The notes beneath the pieces are model-generated. The model was not told the DNA's origin, made no database searches, and worked only from the letters and a program-made list of their open reading frames with translations. DNA of 64,000 bases from Heligmosomoides polygyrus polygyrus (Eukaryota > Nematoda > Chromadorea > Rhabditida > Heligmosomidae), in contig OX377204.1 in NCBI GenBank assembly GCA_947396885.1, positions 94,560,728 through 94,624,727 on the forward strand. Reading direction: 5' to 3'. Positions within the stretch are counted from its first letter, which is position 1, and each line of letters begins with the position of its first letter. The position numbers and the translations under genes were made by a program. Of the stretch, positions 1 to 12,149 are shown piece after piece.

Positions 1-21
1 ACCATACTTTCTATTCCTACA

Positions 22-157
22 GGGCTGGCGAATAGGTACCAGACTTGTTTGGAAAAGTTGAAATTCTGTCTTGTCCACCAATAGGGACAAGTCATTGTAT
101 GTCAATTATGCATTCAAATCGGCTCCATGACATCTCGTAGAAGTAGAGTGCACGGCT
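22..157 (+). repeat. SINE-1, 3' fragment
   Basis: Matches the body of the tRNA-derived SINE seen complete at 1148-1440, from GGTACCAGACTTGT to GTAGAAGTAGA. The tRNA-like head is absent and the copy is diverged. Confidence 0.6.
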
Positions 158-345
158 CGTTCCTTGAAGACCTTTATTCTATTATACTTTATTAGAAAAA
201 TTAGCTTCGGAAAATTATCTGGTTAGTAAGTGGCACTTCAATAACTCATGGACGAGTCTAGAATAATTTATAGCAAACTGAATCCTTCCTACAGGTGTTG
301 TAAGCTCGACTTCGATCCCTATATCGATTCTTGATAAACAAAAAT

Positions 346-485
346 AAAGCGCAGAGTTGTTCATCGGCTGGCCACCACAAATCAAAGTATGACCATTCAA
401 ATCGTTTCTACGATATCCCGTAGAGGTAGAATACGTGGCGCATCCCAAAAGGATCGAGTAACGCCGTCCTATATCCTTTTACCCT
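346..485 (+). repeat. SINE-1, 3' fragment
   Basis: 3' half of SINE-1 with the typical end GCGCATCCCAAAAGG, AACGCCGTCCT and a TATCCTTTT tail. A short minus-strand 3' piece follows at about 563-618. No gene is seen in 1-1060. Confidence 0.6.
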
Positions 486-1147
486 TTAATGCATAAGTGT
501 TTGACAGCGATATGAGTGGTTAGGAGCAGTAGTCCATGGTAAAAGGTGGAAAGTTTGAAAATCGGCGTTAATCAATCTCCTTTGAGATGCGCCATGCACT
601 ATACCTCCACGTGATATCCGTTGTGGCAGTTCATTCGTTTTTCGTGTTTGGCCTGTACAATGAGTTTTGATGTGCAAACGATAGACAAGTCGGTATACTG
701 TCGTTTTCACACGAGTCTAGTACCAATCTACCGACACTGATGGGTTTGAAGACTTGCATGACATAGGTGGGGAACCTAAACCAAAAAAAATTCGATTCAG
801 GAGGCACACTACAGACAGCGCTCCTTCCATCTGCGCTACCGCTCTTTGGGTCGTTGCAATTGTGAAATGCTAAACCTACAAGAACATCTCAGTCGCAGGT
901 CTTTCGATGCTGTGCTGTCACAGAAAAGAAAGACGAATGCTCATCTGAAAGCAACTCTGGCTAGTAAGACTAAGAACGGTGTCATCTACAAATCTAATCA
1001 CTTGTCATCTAGGTAACGTCTGAAAAGTTTAGATATTAAACAGCATCCAAAAATAGCTCTACAGGGTGCGTAAAAAGTATTGGCGCACTAAACGTAAACG
1101 TTAGAAGTAACAACATGTTATAAAATTTAACAAGTTTATGTACAAAA

Positions 1148-1440
1148 GGGGGCGTGTAGCGCAGTCGGAGGAGGCGCGACTGTCGCGTGCACCGATACCA
1201 GGTTCCTGGTTCGGATTTCCCGCCCAGGCCAACCAAGCCTTCCATCCCTGCTGGGTCGGTGAATTGGTACCAGACTTGTCTGGGAAGGATAGAGCGCTGA
1301 CTTGTTTATCCGTTGGCCACCGCAAGTCATTGTATGGCCAAATACGCATTCACGTCGCCTCCACGACATCCGTAGAAGTAGAATGCGCTGGCGCATCCCA
1401 AAAGGGATTGAGTAACGCCGTCCTTTATCCTTTATCCTTT
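1148..1440 (+). mobile_element. SINE-1, full-length tRNA-derived copy with target duplication
   Basis: 293 bp flanked by the exact repeat ATGTACAAAA (1138-1147 and 1441-1450). A box TAGCGCAGTCGG at 1157-1168 and B box GGTTCGGATTTCC at 1208-1220 form a tRNA-like head whose GGGCG...CGCCC ends can pair. A ~200-bp body follows, ending in TATCCTTT repeats. This is Pol III-transcribed and moved by LINE machinery, by analogy with known SINEs. It is the reference copy for this window. Confidence 0.9.
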
Positions 1441-1689
1441 ATGTACAAAATGTCAACAATGATCTAGCGGACAGAAAATCTGCTTTTGTAAATTCAACTT
1501 GTAAAAGTGTCACATGTCCTTCAAGGACCTCCAAAGTGCTAATTCTGATGGAAGGCTCGCTGCAAGGGAGGCGTATCCGGCCAGTATCATGGCTTGTGCA
1601 TTCATCACAAGCGTCTCTCCTTTTCGTGGATACAGGAGTGAAGATAAAGCAGTAGAACTATCTGTATTGATGTACTGAAGAAGGAACTG

Positions 1690-2048
1690 GTTTTTTGGCT
1701 CAAACCCTATCTCGAGAGTAAGCCGTGTGTTTTCCAGCAGGATTAGACTCCTGCGCAGAGTCGAGGATTGTTCAGGATTGGTACCGCGCCAACTTGAAGG
1801 ACTTCATTTCGGCACAGGAATGAACTCTGTATGGACCGGATTTGAATCCGCTGAATTACACTGTGTGGAAAGTTTTGGAGAACAAGGCTTCCGCTACTTC
1901 CCGCAAAAGTATGAAGTCAGTGAAGGGTGATCTGGTCAAAGCATGGAACGAAATCGAAGTGGACTACTTGCGGCGCACCATCGGTGCCTTTCCTCGTCGT
2001 CTTCGCCCCTGCATTCGCAGCAAAGAAGTCCATATTAAACACAAGTGA
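1690..2048 (+). pseudogene. Transposase C-terminal fragment, Tc1/mariner
   Basis: Frames 1690-1840 carry remnants of the catalytic region with stops. 1842-2048 reads 'MNPLNYTVWKVLENKA' and on to a stop, resembling the last catalytic block (DLNP.D..VW..L) and tail of maT/DD37D-like transposases, but with N in place of the third catalytic D. It is inactive. Confidence 0.7.
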
Positions 2049-2272
2049 TGCTATTCTGTTCGCTAGGTCATTGTTGACATTTTGTATATAAACATGTTAA
2101 ATTTTATGATGTGTTGTTATTTCTAACGTTTACGTTTAGTGCGTCGATGCTTTTTACGCACCCTCTAGCTGTAAGATTTGCGATAAGTGTTACTGTGAAC
2201 ATCACAAGAATAGTTCCGAAAAGATAGGTTGCCCGTCCCAACCTGCTGGATTTCCAGTCTCTATAATTGATA

Positions 2273-2556
2273 TCGGAACGCAGTCGGAGGAGGCGCCGGC
2301 TGTCGCGGGCACCCGATACCAGCTTCCTGGTTCGGATTTCCCCCTAGGCCAACCAAGCCTTCCATCCCTCCGGGGTCGGTGAATTGCTACCAGACTTGAC
2401 TGGGAAGGATAAAGCGCTGACATGTACATCGGCTGGCCGCCGCAAGTCATTGTATGGTCAAATACGCATTCAAATCGCCTCCACGACATTCCGTAGAAGT
2501 AGAATGCGTGGCGCATTCCAAAAGGGATTGAGTAACGCCGTCCTCTATCCTTTATT
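2273..2556 (+). mobile_element. SINE-1 copy
   Basis: Near-complete; the head is slightly truncated (CGCAGTCGGAGGAG). Near-matching flanks ATAATTGATAT (2262) and ATAATCGATAT (2557) are a probable target duplication. Confidence 0.85.
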
Positions 2557-3180
2557 ATAATCGATATTAGAGTACGCAAGTACTACCGAAGCTTCTTCTT
2601 CCAGAAATTTAGATAGAAATTTAGTTAGAATTTCAATTTTAAAAAATTTATTTAAAAATTTATTTACGCGCGCCGAAGGTGTTTAACCCCAAAAAACTGA
2701 CTTTTGTTGCATATCAATTCCAAGTAAACTGAATAAAACAAAACAAAAAACTTTGAATGAATACTTTTCAGATGCGACTAGATCCAAACGACAGTAAAAC
2801 TTTGACTCAACACGAGCACCTTTCAGATTAGACCAAAGAATTTCTATGAACGTAAAAATAGTTTTGTTTTAAAATTACCTAATAATTTTCTTTACGGGAA
2901 AATTTTACAATTTACCTGTCTCAAAAAGACGCAGTGCACTGCTTGAAAACTCACAAAATTTTCGTTTTTCAAAGTAAAAGTAACGGTTTAAAGCTTATTT
3001 CAAAATTAAGAGAAACAGCACTTTTTTAGTGTTAAATGAAGAGGTTACGCCATGCAGTTATCTAGCTCGATGCGGCGTTCATTTGATTATTAGTGAAAAG
3101 TCGTTGTTTGCGTGGAACTACACGGTTGCCAATGGTACAACAAAATCGTTGTAGAGCTTTCAATCTTTCACTTCTCCAGC
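2557..3180. other. AT-rich stretch, no gene seen
   Basis: No frame with splice context and no recognised repeat end. Around 3040-3090 a GCCATGCAGTTA / GATTATTAGTG stretch recurs at 9843, 13715 and elsewhere. Confidence 0.5.
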
Positions 3181-3352
3181 AATTACAGTGTCATCCGAAA
3201 TGGTAATCACGACGATGAAGTCGAGTGCATGGCGCGATCTTATCTCTTAGTGGGCTAAGTGGTTATTGCTTTGTTGCGCTTTAAAACAAAATTTAATACA
3301 CTATTTTTACTTAAAAATTAAATTTTACATCAAATTTCAAACAATTCAAGAA
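3040..3352 (+). repeat. Dispersed AT-rich repeat R-AT, copy A (diverged)
   Basis: Shares blocks with 13700-14030, 60590-60763 and 61185-61412: GCCATGCA...GATTGATAGTG, then GAGTGCATGGCGCRATCTT, then CTTTAAAACAAAA and a long TTTTATAATTTCAAAC-like end. Confidence 0.5.
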
Positions 3353-4236
3353 ATGTGTTTGCGTTACACGGGATCACGCACGCCACCGTTGTCCCTCCCG
3401 ACTAGGATAGACCCTGGGAGATTCCGTGCAATCGTGGCACTCAGGAAAAAGAGCAGAAAGTGCGACGAGTGTATGAGGAGTCGAAAACAGACTACAACGA
3501 TGAAAAGCTTCGATGACCATCAGAAGATAATGAATGGGCTTCTACGACGGCGAGCCGCGCGACGAGTGCGGTAAATCGTCGCGGCTCACAGGTAGGCGTG
3601 ATACGGCGCCAAAAGCGCGGCCGGTCGGTCGGACGGACGGAGTCGGTGGTCGCGTCGGCGCGGCTTTCATCGGGATTAAGTAGTTGCGGATGATTGGGTT
3701 AGACCAACAAGGCAACAAAAGCATGAGAGAGCGTCGCCTGAGCTCCTCTGCCGACGGCAATCGGACGGCGGGACCCGGCCGGTGTCTTCCTCCTCTGCCG
3801 GATATCCGCAGACAATGGCTGTCATGCCACTGGCACTTACGTCGACAATGGGAACATCCTTCTCTGACACCGGCCGACTACGGTAATCCTACAGTAATTT
3901 GTCCGACTTTTGATCAATGGCCTATCAAGGAGTTTTCGAGGGTAGTGGACAGAGCGCCAGTCGCCTTTATGCTTCGGAAACTCAAGACAACCAAGCCGAG
4001 ATGGATGCGCCATGTCTTCCATTTCTTCCTGGTTGCTTTGCTTTATTGGGAAGTGAACAAACACACAACGTAAAACGTCCACGTATGAAGCAACAGTAAG
4101 AAACTACCAATTAGGAACAGCATGTAGGTAAAGGCCCTGATTGGTCAAGAGAGACATATTTTAGAAAAAAACAGGAACTTTACAAAAAAACCTGGGTCAA
4201 ACCTCAGATTGCATTTCTTTTGTCATCGAGCCACTT
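3353..4236. other. No confident feature; weak basic open frame at 3353-3574
   Basis: A plus-strand frame at 3353-3574 (KKSRKCDECMRSRKQTTTMK) has fairly even codon use but no splice support or known motif. The rest (3575-4230) has overlapping frames on both strands and no sign of a gene. Confidence 0.3.
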
Positions 4237-4249
4237 CAGAGTACAATAA

Positions 4250-4544
4250 AGGATAAAAATGATAAAGGACGGCGTTACTCAATCCTTTTTAGGATGCGCC
4301 ACGCATTCCCCTTCTACGGGATGTCGTGGAGGCGATATGAATGCGTATTTGGCCATACAAGGACTTGCGGTGGCCAGCCGATGAAGAAGTCAGCGCTTTA
4401 CCCTTCCCAAATAAGCCTGGTACCAATTCACCGACCCCGGAGGAATGGAAGGCTTGGTTGGCCTGAGCGGGAAATCCAAACCAGGAACCTGGTATCGGGT
4501 GCACGCGACCGTCGGCGCCTCCTACGACTGCGCTACACGCGCCC
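4250..4544 (-). mobile_element. SINE-1 copy with 13-bp target duplication
   Basis: Full length, minus strand, flanked by the exact repeat CAGAGTACAATAA at 4237-4249 and 4545-4557. Both Pol III boxes are kept near 4475-4540. Confidence 0.9.
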
Positions 4545-4557
4545 CAGAGTACAATAA

Positions 4558-5463
4558 CGTTTTGAAATGTATAGACTTCAATGATTTAAAAGACTAGCGA
4601 ACCAGCTTCTGATCGAGGTATAGTTTTAGTTCTGAACAAGTTATTGGTGTTCAAGTTTATATTCACATTATCGCAACTTGTTCGCGATCATAGGACGATA
4701 TCGTGGGATATTATAAAAGATTTCTCTTAGAGCTTTATCAGTTTGTGCCGCTATGCAAACAAAAAACTCCTTATAAAAGAGAAATGTGGGAAAATTCACA
4801 TGGCGCTCTTCTCATGTTTATTTTTTTCTAATCTTCATTCTCTTGTAGGATGTTATTAACATGCTCTGTTGTGTATTGTGTTTGTGAAAAATACAGCTTT
4901 GGTTTAATTACCCAAGTTTGAGGTAAACTGTGTCGAACGACTGGTATATGTGTGTACCGAAGGGCATAAACTGAACCACCGACAATCTAGCTCACACACG
5001 ACGATAATTTCTTATGCTGTTCATGTAATAAATAATAATCATAATAACTATAAATAGAATACAAAATAGAACAGCACTGAGCAGACGACAAGTAAAAAGT
5101 TACAAGCTGTAATTAAAAATTGAGATTTCTGAAGATTGTAATCGACGGTCAAGATGCTTCTCAAAGCGACTTATGGACATCTGTAACGCTCCCTCCTTAT
5201 AAGTTATAAGTTTATTACATTTGCAAAAGGCAAACACAAAAGAAAAACAATATCTAAAACACAACAACACTAATTAAAGCATAACTCAACATCATATTAT
5301 AAACACAACAAGCAAACAGTAGTAGGCGGTATTACTCTGTGGTTCACCTAGAAGCACCATATTGAAGAAATTTTTTGCTGACTAACCTCTTAAACTGGTT
5401 TAGGAATAGCCCATTAGGCAGGCCCTTCGTAACCTTCATGAACGGAAGTATAATTATAGAAAA
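4558..5463. other. AT-rich stretch, no gene seen
   Basis: No frame over 60 codons and no recognised repeat terminus. Confidence 0.5.
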
Positions 5464-5744
5464 GGACGCGTGTAGCTCAGTCGGAGGAGATGCCGGCTGT
5501 CACATGCACCTGATACCAGATTCCTGGTTCGGATTCCCCGCTCGGGCCAACCAAGCCTTCCATCCCTCCGGGGTCGATGAATTGGTACTAGACTTGTCTG
5601 GGAAAGATAAAGCGCTGACTTGTTCATCGGCTGGCCACCGCAAGTCATTGGATGGCCAAATACGCATTCAAGTCGCCTCCACGACATACTTAGAGGTTGA
5701 ATGCGTGGCGCATCCCAAAGGAATTGAGTAACGCCGTTCTTTAT
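5464..5744 (+). mobile_element. SINE-1 copy
   Basis: Head GGACGCGTGTAGCTCAGTCGG; B box GGTTCGGATTCCC; normal 3' end AACGCCGTTCTTTATGG. Flanks share only AGAAAA. Confidence 0.85.
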
Positions 5745-6370
5745 GGAAGAAAATTTAAAAAAGAAAAGAAGAGAACTTAGATGGCTAGTTAAAGTGGCAT
5801 GATTTGACGGGAAGAAATGGATATTCTCATAGACCCTTGGAGGATGGAACCTTAGACGTCTGTTTCTTCGGGTTTATTTTAGAGCAAAAGAATCATGAAA
5901 TCGATGTGTGACATGAAGCGATTGCGCCATGCTCTTATTCTGGACTGCGACCATTTTTAACTGCTTGATAGTGAGCATTCTGTTCATGTTAAATAATCAC
6001 AGTTTCGAATACGTCATTTCCACTTTAACTTCGGTTGGCAATTCGAAAACGAACGACTTTTTCAAATTAAGGTACACACTCAAGCTAAATATTTCGTAAT
6101 AAAGTTTGGATTTAAAACACCCACCTTAAATTTTTTGATGATACATTATTTTTCCCCCATAAAAGTGAATGCAGTGTTACGGTTTTGTAAAGCTTTTACT
6201 TTAACCTAAAATAATGGCTCCAGGTCTAGTTTCGAAGGCAAAGGGCAGCAATTTCTTGTCACGGAAAAGATCGCTCGTGCTGGCATTCTGATTTGGTTGA
6301 ATGTAAGAATTCGGCGACAGTAAATAGACAATGAGTTGTAGAGAAGCAGTTGCAAAAAAAGCAGACCATT

Positions 6371-6734
6371 AGCGCAGTCGGAGGAGGCGCCACTGCTGTT
6401 CCCTGTACCCAATACCAGGCACCTGGTTCGGATTTTCCGCCCAGACCAACCAAGCCTTCCGTCCCTCCGGGGTCGGTGAATTGATACCAGACTTGTCTGG
6501 GAAGGATAAAGCGCTGACTTGTTCATCGGCTGGCCACCGCAAGTCATTGCATGGCCAAATGAAGGGATAAAAGGATGAAGGACGGCGCCAATCAATACCT
6601 TTCTGGGGTGCGCCACGTATTCTACTTCTATGGGATGTCGTAGAGGCAATTTGAAGCGTATTTGATCCGGCGCCTCCTCCGACTACGCTACGAGGCGCCC
6701 GTGTAGGCGAAATACGCATTCAAATAGCCTCCAC
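6371..6734. repeat. Compound SINE-1: plus copy joined to a minus copy and a short plus fragment
   Basis: 6371-6560 is a plus-strand SINE-1 broken after ATGGCCAAAT. 6561-6695 is a minus-strand copy (tail GGGATAAAAGGATG, head near 6690). 6700-6734 is a plus-strand body piece. 5745-6370 before it holds nothing I can name. Confidence 0.75.
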
Positions 6735-6736
6735 TA

Positions 6737-8008
6737 CAGGGTGGCTCCTAATTATTTGCGCGTAGTTTATTACTAATAACTTCATTAAAAAACAACAGTT
6801 ATACAATCTGATACAACTTCTATATAGAGCAATGCCTAAAAATTATTCACTGGAGAATATGTTCGAAATGGGCTCCTTTTCCAGCAATACAGGCCTTCAG
6901 TCTCTTTTCCAGCGGCATCACTGTGGGCCGCAGAAAGGTGACGTCGATATCGTCCCACGCCTTCTTAAGTGAAGCTTTGAGAGCGTTCAAACTTCGGTTA
7001 CTCTTCGAGGAAACCTTCTGCTGCAAGTAGCCCCACACACCGAAATCCATCGGATTCAGATCAGGCGAGTTGGGTGGCCAGAAGTCCTTCGTCCAGTAGC
7101 CAGGGAAGACTCTCGCAGAATGCCAGTGAGGATCTCGCAGAATGAGCAGGTGCCCAGTCCTGTTGGAGCACGCATTGACCACTGACAACATTTTCAGCAA
7201 CCCAGGGGAGAAGAACGTCGCGCGGGATCTTTTCTTGGTGGACTTCAGCGTCGATTTTCACTGAACGGTCGACGAAAACCAGAGGTGTCTTCTTGTCCAG
7301 GGCAATGCCAGCCCATACCATTGCAGATTTCGGAAAAAGAGTCCTGTTGAGAACACGACGTTGAGAAGACCTGTTTCTGGATGGACGCAGCAACTGACGC
7401 TGATTCTGTGAGTCGTGTGCCACTTCAGCGGTAAAAATCTTCTCGTCCGTCCAAATGACGTTTGACAAGCGGCCCTGCTGGATCTCCTTTAGCAACAACT
7501 TGGATTTTTCCACTCTAATCTGCATGGCAGCTTCTGTAAGGGCTTGTCTGCGATAAAGACGATAACTGCGAAGCTCAAGATCCTGTTTGATGATCTTCTG
7601 TATTGTTCTGCGGGAAACCCCAAGGTCTACAACCATCGTTCCGGTCGATTCTCTTTTTGGTGACCTTTCGAAGGCGGAGACTGTTCACAGTACGTGGTCT
7701 GCCAGATCGCTTCCTCGGTTCGACCGTTCCTTCCTCTCTGTGCTGTTTCACAATGTGTTGGACTGTTCTGGCAGAAATTTAAAGTCGTCGATCGATCTCT
7801 GCTGCAGAATATCCTTTATCGGCGAGACGAGCGATGGTGGAACGATGTGGTGAAGCTTTCACTGTCGAGGGTATTGAGCATATCACCTTGCTTGGTTTTT
7901 GTACATACTTCCTCCATTCTAGAAAAATCCTAATAAACTTGAACTCCCGCCATTTTCAAAAATACAGTAGCGGTTTGAATTTCGCGCAAATATTTGGGAG
8001 TCACCCTG
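6737..8008 (-). mobile_element. Tc1/mariner element, maT/DD37D-like
   Basis: 1,272 bp with inverted ends CAGGGTGRCTCCYAA.TATTTGCGCG and TA duplications at 6735-6736 and 8009-8010. It carries one transposase pseudogene on the minus strand. Confidence 0.9.
6847..7920 (-). pseudogene. Broken mariner-family transposase
   Basis: Start near 7918 (MEEVCTKTKQGDMLNTLDSE). Frameshifts follow in the helix-turn-helix part. A long frame 7636-7061 has 'GVSRRTIQKIIKQ', the first catalytic block 'NVIWTDEKIF' and the second 'LQQDWAPAHSA'. The third, 'FWPPNSPDLNPMDFGVWGYL', is in another frame (7200-6847). The third acidic residue is D after NPM, so the triad looks DDD-like. At least two frameshifts make it inactive. 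Confidence 0.85.
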
Positions 8009-8330
8009 TATACTCTTTAAAAGTACAACGCGTGGCGAATCTAAAAACGAGATGGATTAACACCTTATCCCGAATAAGCGAATACAGTGGCTGAAGTTTT
8101 ATTAATTTTTTATTTCTTCCCTTACAAGCATAGTGTTAAGAGCAAAAAATTTATGTTGTGTTACACGAATAGAATATGCCATGCGTTTCAGTTTTTCGCA
8201 AATGTTTTTAATGTAATTTGTTTATTTACAATTCATTTATTGTTAGTTTTAAAATTTTATGCTGATCTTTTAAAGTGTGTTTAGGTTCGTGTGAATGACG
8301 TCCATTCAGATTTGAAAAGTCTTCAAAAAA

Positions 8331-8591
8331 AGGGGTAATGGACGGCGTTAATCAATCCCTTTCGGGATGCGCCATATATTCTACTTCTACGGGATATCGT
8401 GGAGGCAATATGAGACTGTTTTGCCCAACGGAATGATTAGCGGTGACTACTCGATGAACAGGTTAGTGTTTTACCCTTCCCAGGCAAGTCTGGTAGGAAT
8501 TCATCGGCCCAAGAGGGGACCCGAACCAAGAACGGATGAATCGGAGCGCCGATGCCAGCCGCCGCCTCCTACGACTGCGCATCACGTGCCC
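8331..8591 (-). mobile_element. SINE-1 copy, diverged
   Basis: 3' end at 8331 (GGACGGCGTTAATCAATCCC) and head at about 8560-8591 (CCTCCTACGACTGCGC). The region 8010-8330 between the mariner and this SINE holds no gene. Confidence 0.8.
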
Positions 8592-9107
8592 AAAGAGGTC
8601 TAGTACTACGAAGAACGGTATACTTGAGCCTTCAAGTGAAGCAAATTGACCAGGTCCTGTGGTGTGATGGAGAAATAGCTGAGCAGCCTGAGGAGGAGCC
8701 CGCTAGCGGGTTCCGACCCGGTCTGTTGCGAAAACCCTTACAACCCTACGCACCCTGAACCGTCATCGGATTCAGCCATCCAAAATCCAACCACCACTGT
8801 GACACGGTACTGACGCTGTGTCCGTTCCGTTCCCAGGTACAAATAAATAAAATAAGTTAGAAAAATAAATAAAATATGTTTGATGAAGCAAGAAAATTTT
8901 CGAGATTGTGGAATCCTTTTTGGCCAACGTCTTAGCAAACAACGGACTTCTTACTATATTTTAAACTATGCCTACCGTATCTATATTCTACAAAATTCTG
9001 TCCGACTTGCGTCGAAAATTTATCAGTCGGCTACACAGAATGTCGAAAAAGTGAACGCATCTTCGGAATGGTCAAAACGTTCTCGCCCGTAAAAATAATC
9101 TGTTAAC

Positions 9108-9965
9108 CCGCTAAGTACAGAAAAACAAATTTATGGAGTCGATATGCATTAATCAGACGCATGGAGCATTCCAATCTGTTAGGTTGGAAAAAAGTCTCTT
9201 CACACTTCGAAAAGTTTTTTACCGTTTTACCGTTATACAGTCTTTGGAGAAGTGTAATGGAACAAAATAGGGTTTATCTCAATTAATTTGACATTGTACA
9301 TTGTTGTGAAGTAATAAATCTTTGAAAAAATGAAAAAACTTTTTTCCAACCTAATATTCCACTTAAGCACATTTACCGTATCAATCAATTGAGGTTAATG
9401 AGCTGCTTAACGACTGCATGGCGCACCAGAATTTTTTGTTTTGTTCTTCTGCGCTTAACGGGTTATCGGAATATTATTATTGGTAGAAGAGTGCGAGAAA
9501 TGTTTTGACCATTACAAAAATGCGCGCACATTTTGGATATTCTGTATAGGCGATTGATAAATTCTCGATGCAAGACTAAGTGAATTTTTAAAACAACTTC
9601 AAATTCGGTACGCACAGTTTATAAAAGAGTAAGGAGTCCGTCGTTTGCCGAAACGTCGTCCGAGAAGGTTTGACGATGTCAAAAAATTTTTCCGTTTCAT
9701 CCAGAATATTTATACCAGTGAAATGGTGGCGAACTTCGTTCGGAGCTTCTCTTCGGTGGTTAAAAGATGCTCGCCGTTCTACACTTAAAAATGTTCTATT
9801 AGGAGTTGAAAAGGGTAAGTGCAGAAAAACGAAACAAAATCGCGCCATGCAGTTGTTAAGCAGCTCATTAACTTCATTTGATTGATAGTGTTAATGCGCT
9901 TGAAATGGATCGGAGTGCTCTATGCGTCCAATTAATGCATAACTACTCCACTATGTAAAGCAGAA
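9108..9965. repeat. Foldback element; left arm split by a small mariner MITE
   Basis: Left arm 9108-9178 plus 9357-9470; right arm about 9810-9965. Reverse complements share GTGCAGAAAAACRAAACAAAA, GCGCCATGCAGT.GTTAAGCAGCTCATTAAC and ATGCGTCYAATTAATGCAT. The loop (9470-9810) has no gene. Arms share the GCGCCATGCAGT core with the R-AT repeats. Confidence 0.7.
9179..9356. mobile_element. Mariner-type MITE, 178 bp
   Basis: Ends TTAGGTTGGAAAAAAGT and ACTTTTTTCCAACCTAA at a TA site; no coding capacity. It lies inside the left arm of the 9.1-9.97 kb foldback. Confidence 0.75.
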
Positions 9966-10205
9966 TTTTTACTCAATCAGGTAAAAATGGCACATACTAG
10001 CAGCACGCACGGCGTATTACATTCATATATACAGTGAAATTTCAGTTCATGAAACCACGACTATCACGGAAAAAGTAAAGATTTAAAATCCCTTATAGTT
10101 TTTGTTTTAGTCTTTCTTTTTACATTTCTTATATATCGTTTTTTATATCTTATAATAGGAAATTTCAAGTACTATGTTCACGTTTTTGGGAAAGGGTAGG
10201 GAAGA

Positions 10206-10480
10206 GGGGGCGATGTTCAGCGTTATTCAATCGTTTTGCGAGATGCGCCACGCATTCTTTTGTACGGGACATCTGGAGACAACATGGATGCCTATTTAGC
10301 CTATATAATGACTTATGGTGGTCAGAAAATAGACAAGGCAGCGTTTGTCCTTCCCATACAAGTCAGGCACTGACCTCAAGCGGATGGAAGCCTTAGCTGA
10401 CCTAGCCGTACCCGTACCAAGAACCTTCAGTCAAGGTGCATGTCACAGCCCGCGCCTCCTCCAACTGTGCTACACGTGCT
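10206..10480 (-). mobile_element. SINE-1 copy, diverged
   Basis: GATGCGCCACGCATTC near the 3' end and CCTCCAACTGTGCTACACGTGC at the head. About 20% divergent from the 1148 copy by eye. Confidence 0.75.
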
Positions 10481-10539
10481 CATGTTCCACTCTACAAGAG
10501 CTCCACTTTAATGTCAGAGCTTTCTACTCCAATAGACGA

Positions 10540-12130
10540 GCGAACGGTCAGCAGCGAGCAAAAACTGATAATATCGATCGCAGTTGGTCGCCCGATCGCT
10601 GTTGTCCACTTGCTGTGAAACACTGCTATCGGCTACCGTATTCGCGTAGGTCCTGCACCGATCGTTGGAATCCGGGCGCGACCCGACATTTGTCAAGAAA
10701 TCAATAACGTCGATTGATACTGTAATACTGATCGCCTAATCGATGCTGTCCACTTGTTGTGAAGCACAACTATCGGTCATCACATTCATATGTCTTCTAC
10801 TCCGATCGTTGGAAAAATCAATAAGTTCGATCAATACTGGTTGCTCGATCGATGCTGTCCACTTGTTGTAAAATACAACTATCGACCATTATATTCGCGC
10901 GGCTCTTAAATCAATCGCTGAAATCCGGGTGAAAACCGACACCATCAAGAAATCAATAATATCGATCAATACCGGTCGCCCAATTGAAGCAGTGCTATCG
11001 GCTGTGAAACACTGCTATCGGCTACCATATTCGCGTGGTCCTGCCCCAATCTTTGGATTCCGCGCGAAAGCCGACGTTTGTCGAGAAATCAAAAAGATCG
11101 ATCAATACCGATCGCCCAATCGATAACATCGATCAATACTGGTCACCAGCTCTTAAATCGATCGTTGGAGTCCGGGTGAAAACCGGCACTTGTCGAGAAA
11201 TCAATAACATCGATCAATACCGGTCGCCCAATTGAAACAGTGCTATCGGCTGTGAAACACTGCTATCGGCTATCATATTCGCGTGGTCCTGCCCCAATAT
11301 TTGGTTTCCGCGCGAAAGCCGACACTTGTCGAGAAATCAGTAAGATCGATCAATACCGATCGCCCAATCGATAACATCGATCAATACTGGTCACCGGCTC
11401 TTAAATCGATCGTTGGAGTCCGGGTGAAAACCGACACCATCAAGAAATCAATAACATCGATCAATACTGGTCACCCAATCGATGCTGTACACTCGCTGTG
11501 AAACACTGCTATCGGCTACCATATTCTCGTGGTCCTGCCCCAATCTTTGGATTCCGTGCGAAAGCCGACATTTGTCGAGAAATCAAAAAGATCGATCAAT
11601 ACCGATCGCCCAATCGATAACATCGATCAATACTGGTCACCGGCTCTTAAATCGATCGTTGGAGTCCGGGTGAAAACCGACACCATCAAGAAATCAATAA
11701 CATCGATCAATACTGGTCACCCAATCGATGCTGTACACTCGCTGTGAAACACTGCTATCGGCTACCATATTCGCATGGGTCCTCCCCAATCTTTAGAATC
11801 CGGGCGAAAGCCGACACTTGTCGAGAAATCAATAGGATCGATCAATACCGGTCGATGCTGTCCACTTGCTGTGAAACACAAAACACATCTATCGATCTAT
11901 CGGCCATCACATTCGTGTGAATTCCGCTCCGATCGTTGGAATAATCAATAAGTTTGATCAATACTGGTCGACCGATTAAAACATTTCACTTGTTAGGAAA
12001 TCCATCCGTTGGTCAACATATTCGCATAGCTGTCACCGTTATCTACAAAATCTCGATAAAAACCTACTACGCCAGTGAAAGATCGATAATATCGACCGAT
12101 AAATCGATAATATCAATCGATAATATGTTG
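10540..12130 (+). repeat. Tandem array, 246-bp period core
   Basis: GTGGTCCTGCCCCAAT recurs at about 11034, 11280, 11526 and (mutated) 11772, a constant 246-bp step. Each unit has several GATCGATCAATAC and CTGCTATCGGCTAC blocks. Edges (10540-10980 and 11830-12130) are degenerate. Short open frames inside repeat with the array and are not genes. Confidence 0.9.
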
Positions 12131-12149
12131 ATAGACAATCAAAACTTTC

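Larger units (their letters stand above)
1062..2165 (+). mobile_element. Decayed Tc1/mariner-type element, interrupted by a SINE
   Basis: The terminal inverted repeats share CAGGGTGCGTAAAAAG and ACTAAACGTAAACGTTAGAA (1062-1122 and 2112-2165) and are flanked by TA at 1060-1061 and 2166-2167. The interior keeps only the C-terminal third of a transposase. A complete SINE-1 sits in the left part. Confidence 0.8.

Noticed and set aside
1138..1467. 109-codon frame and similar ones near 2202, 5375, 6206, 20715 and 26881
   Set aside because: All lie inside SINE-1 copies on one strand or the other.
10345..11747. Series of similar 60-120 codon plus-strand frames
   Set aside because: They repeat with the 246-bp array and reflect its sequence, not a gene family.
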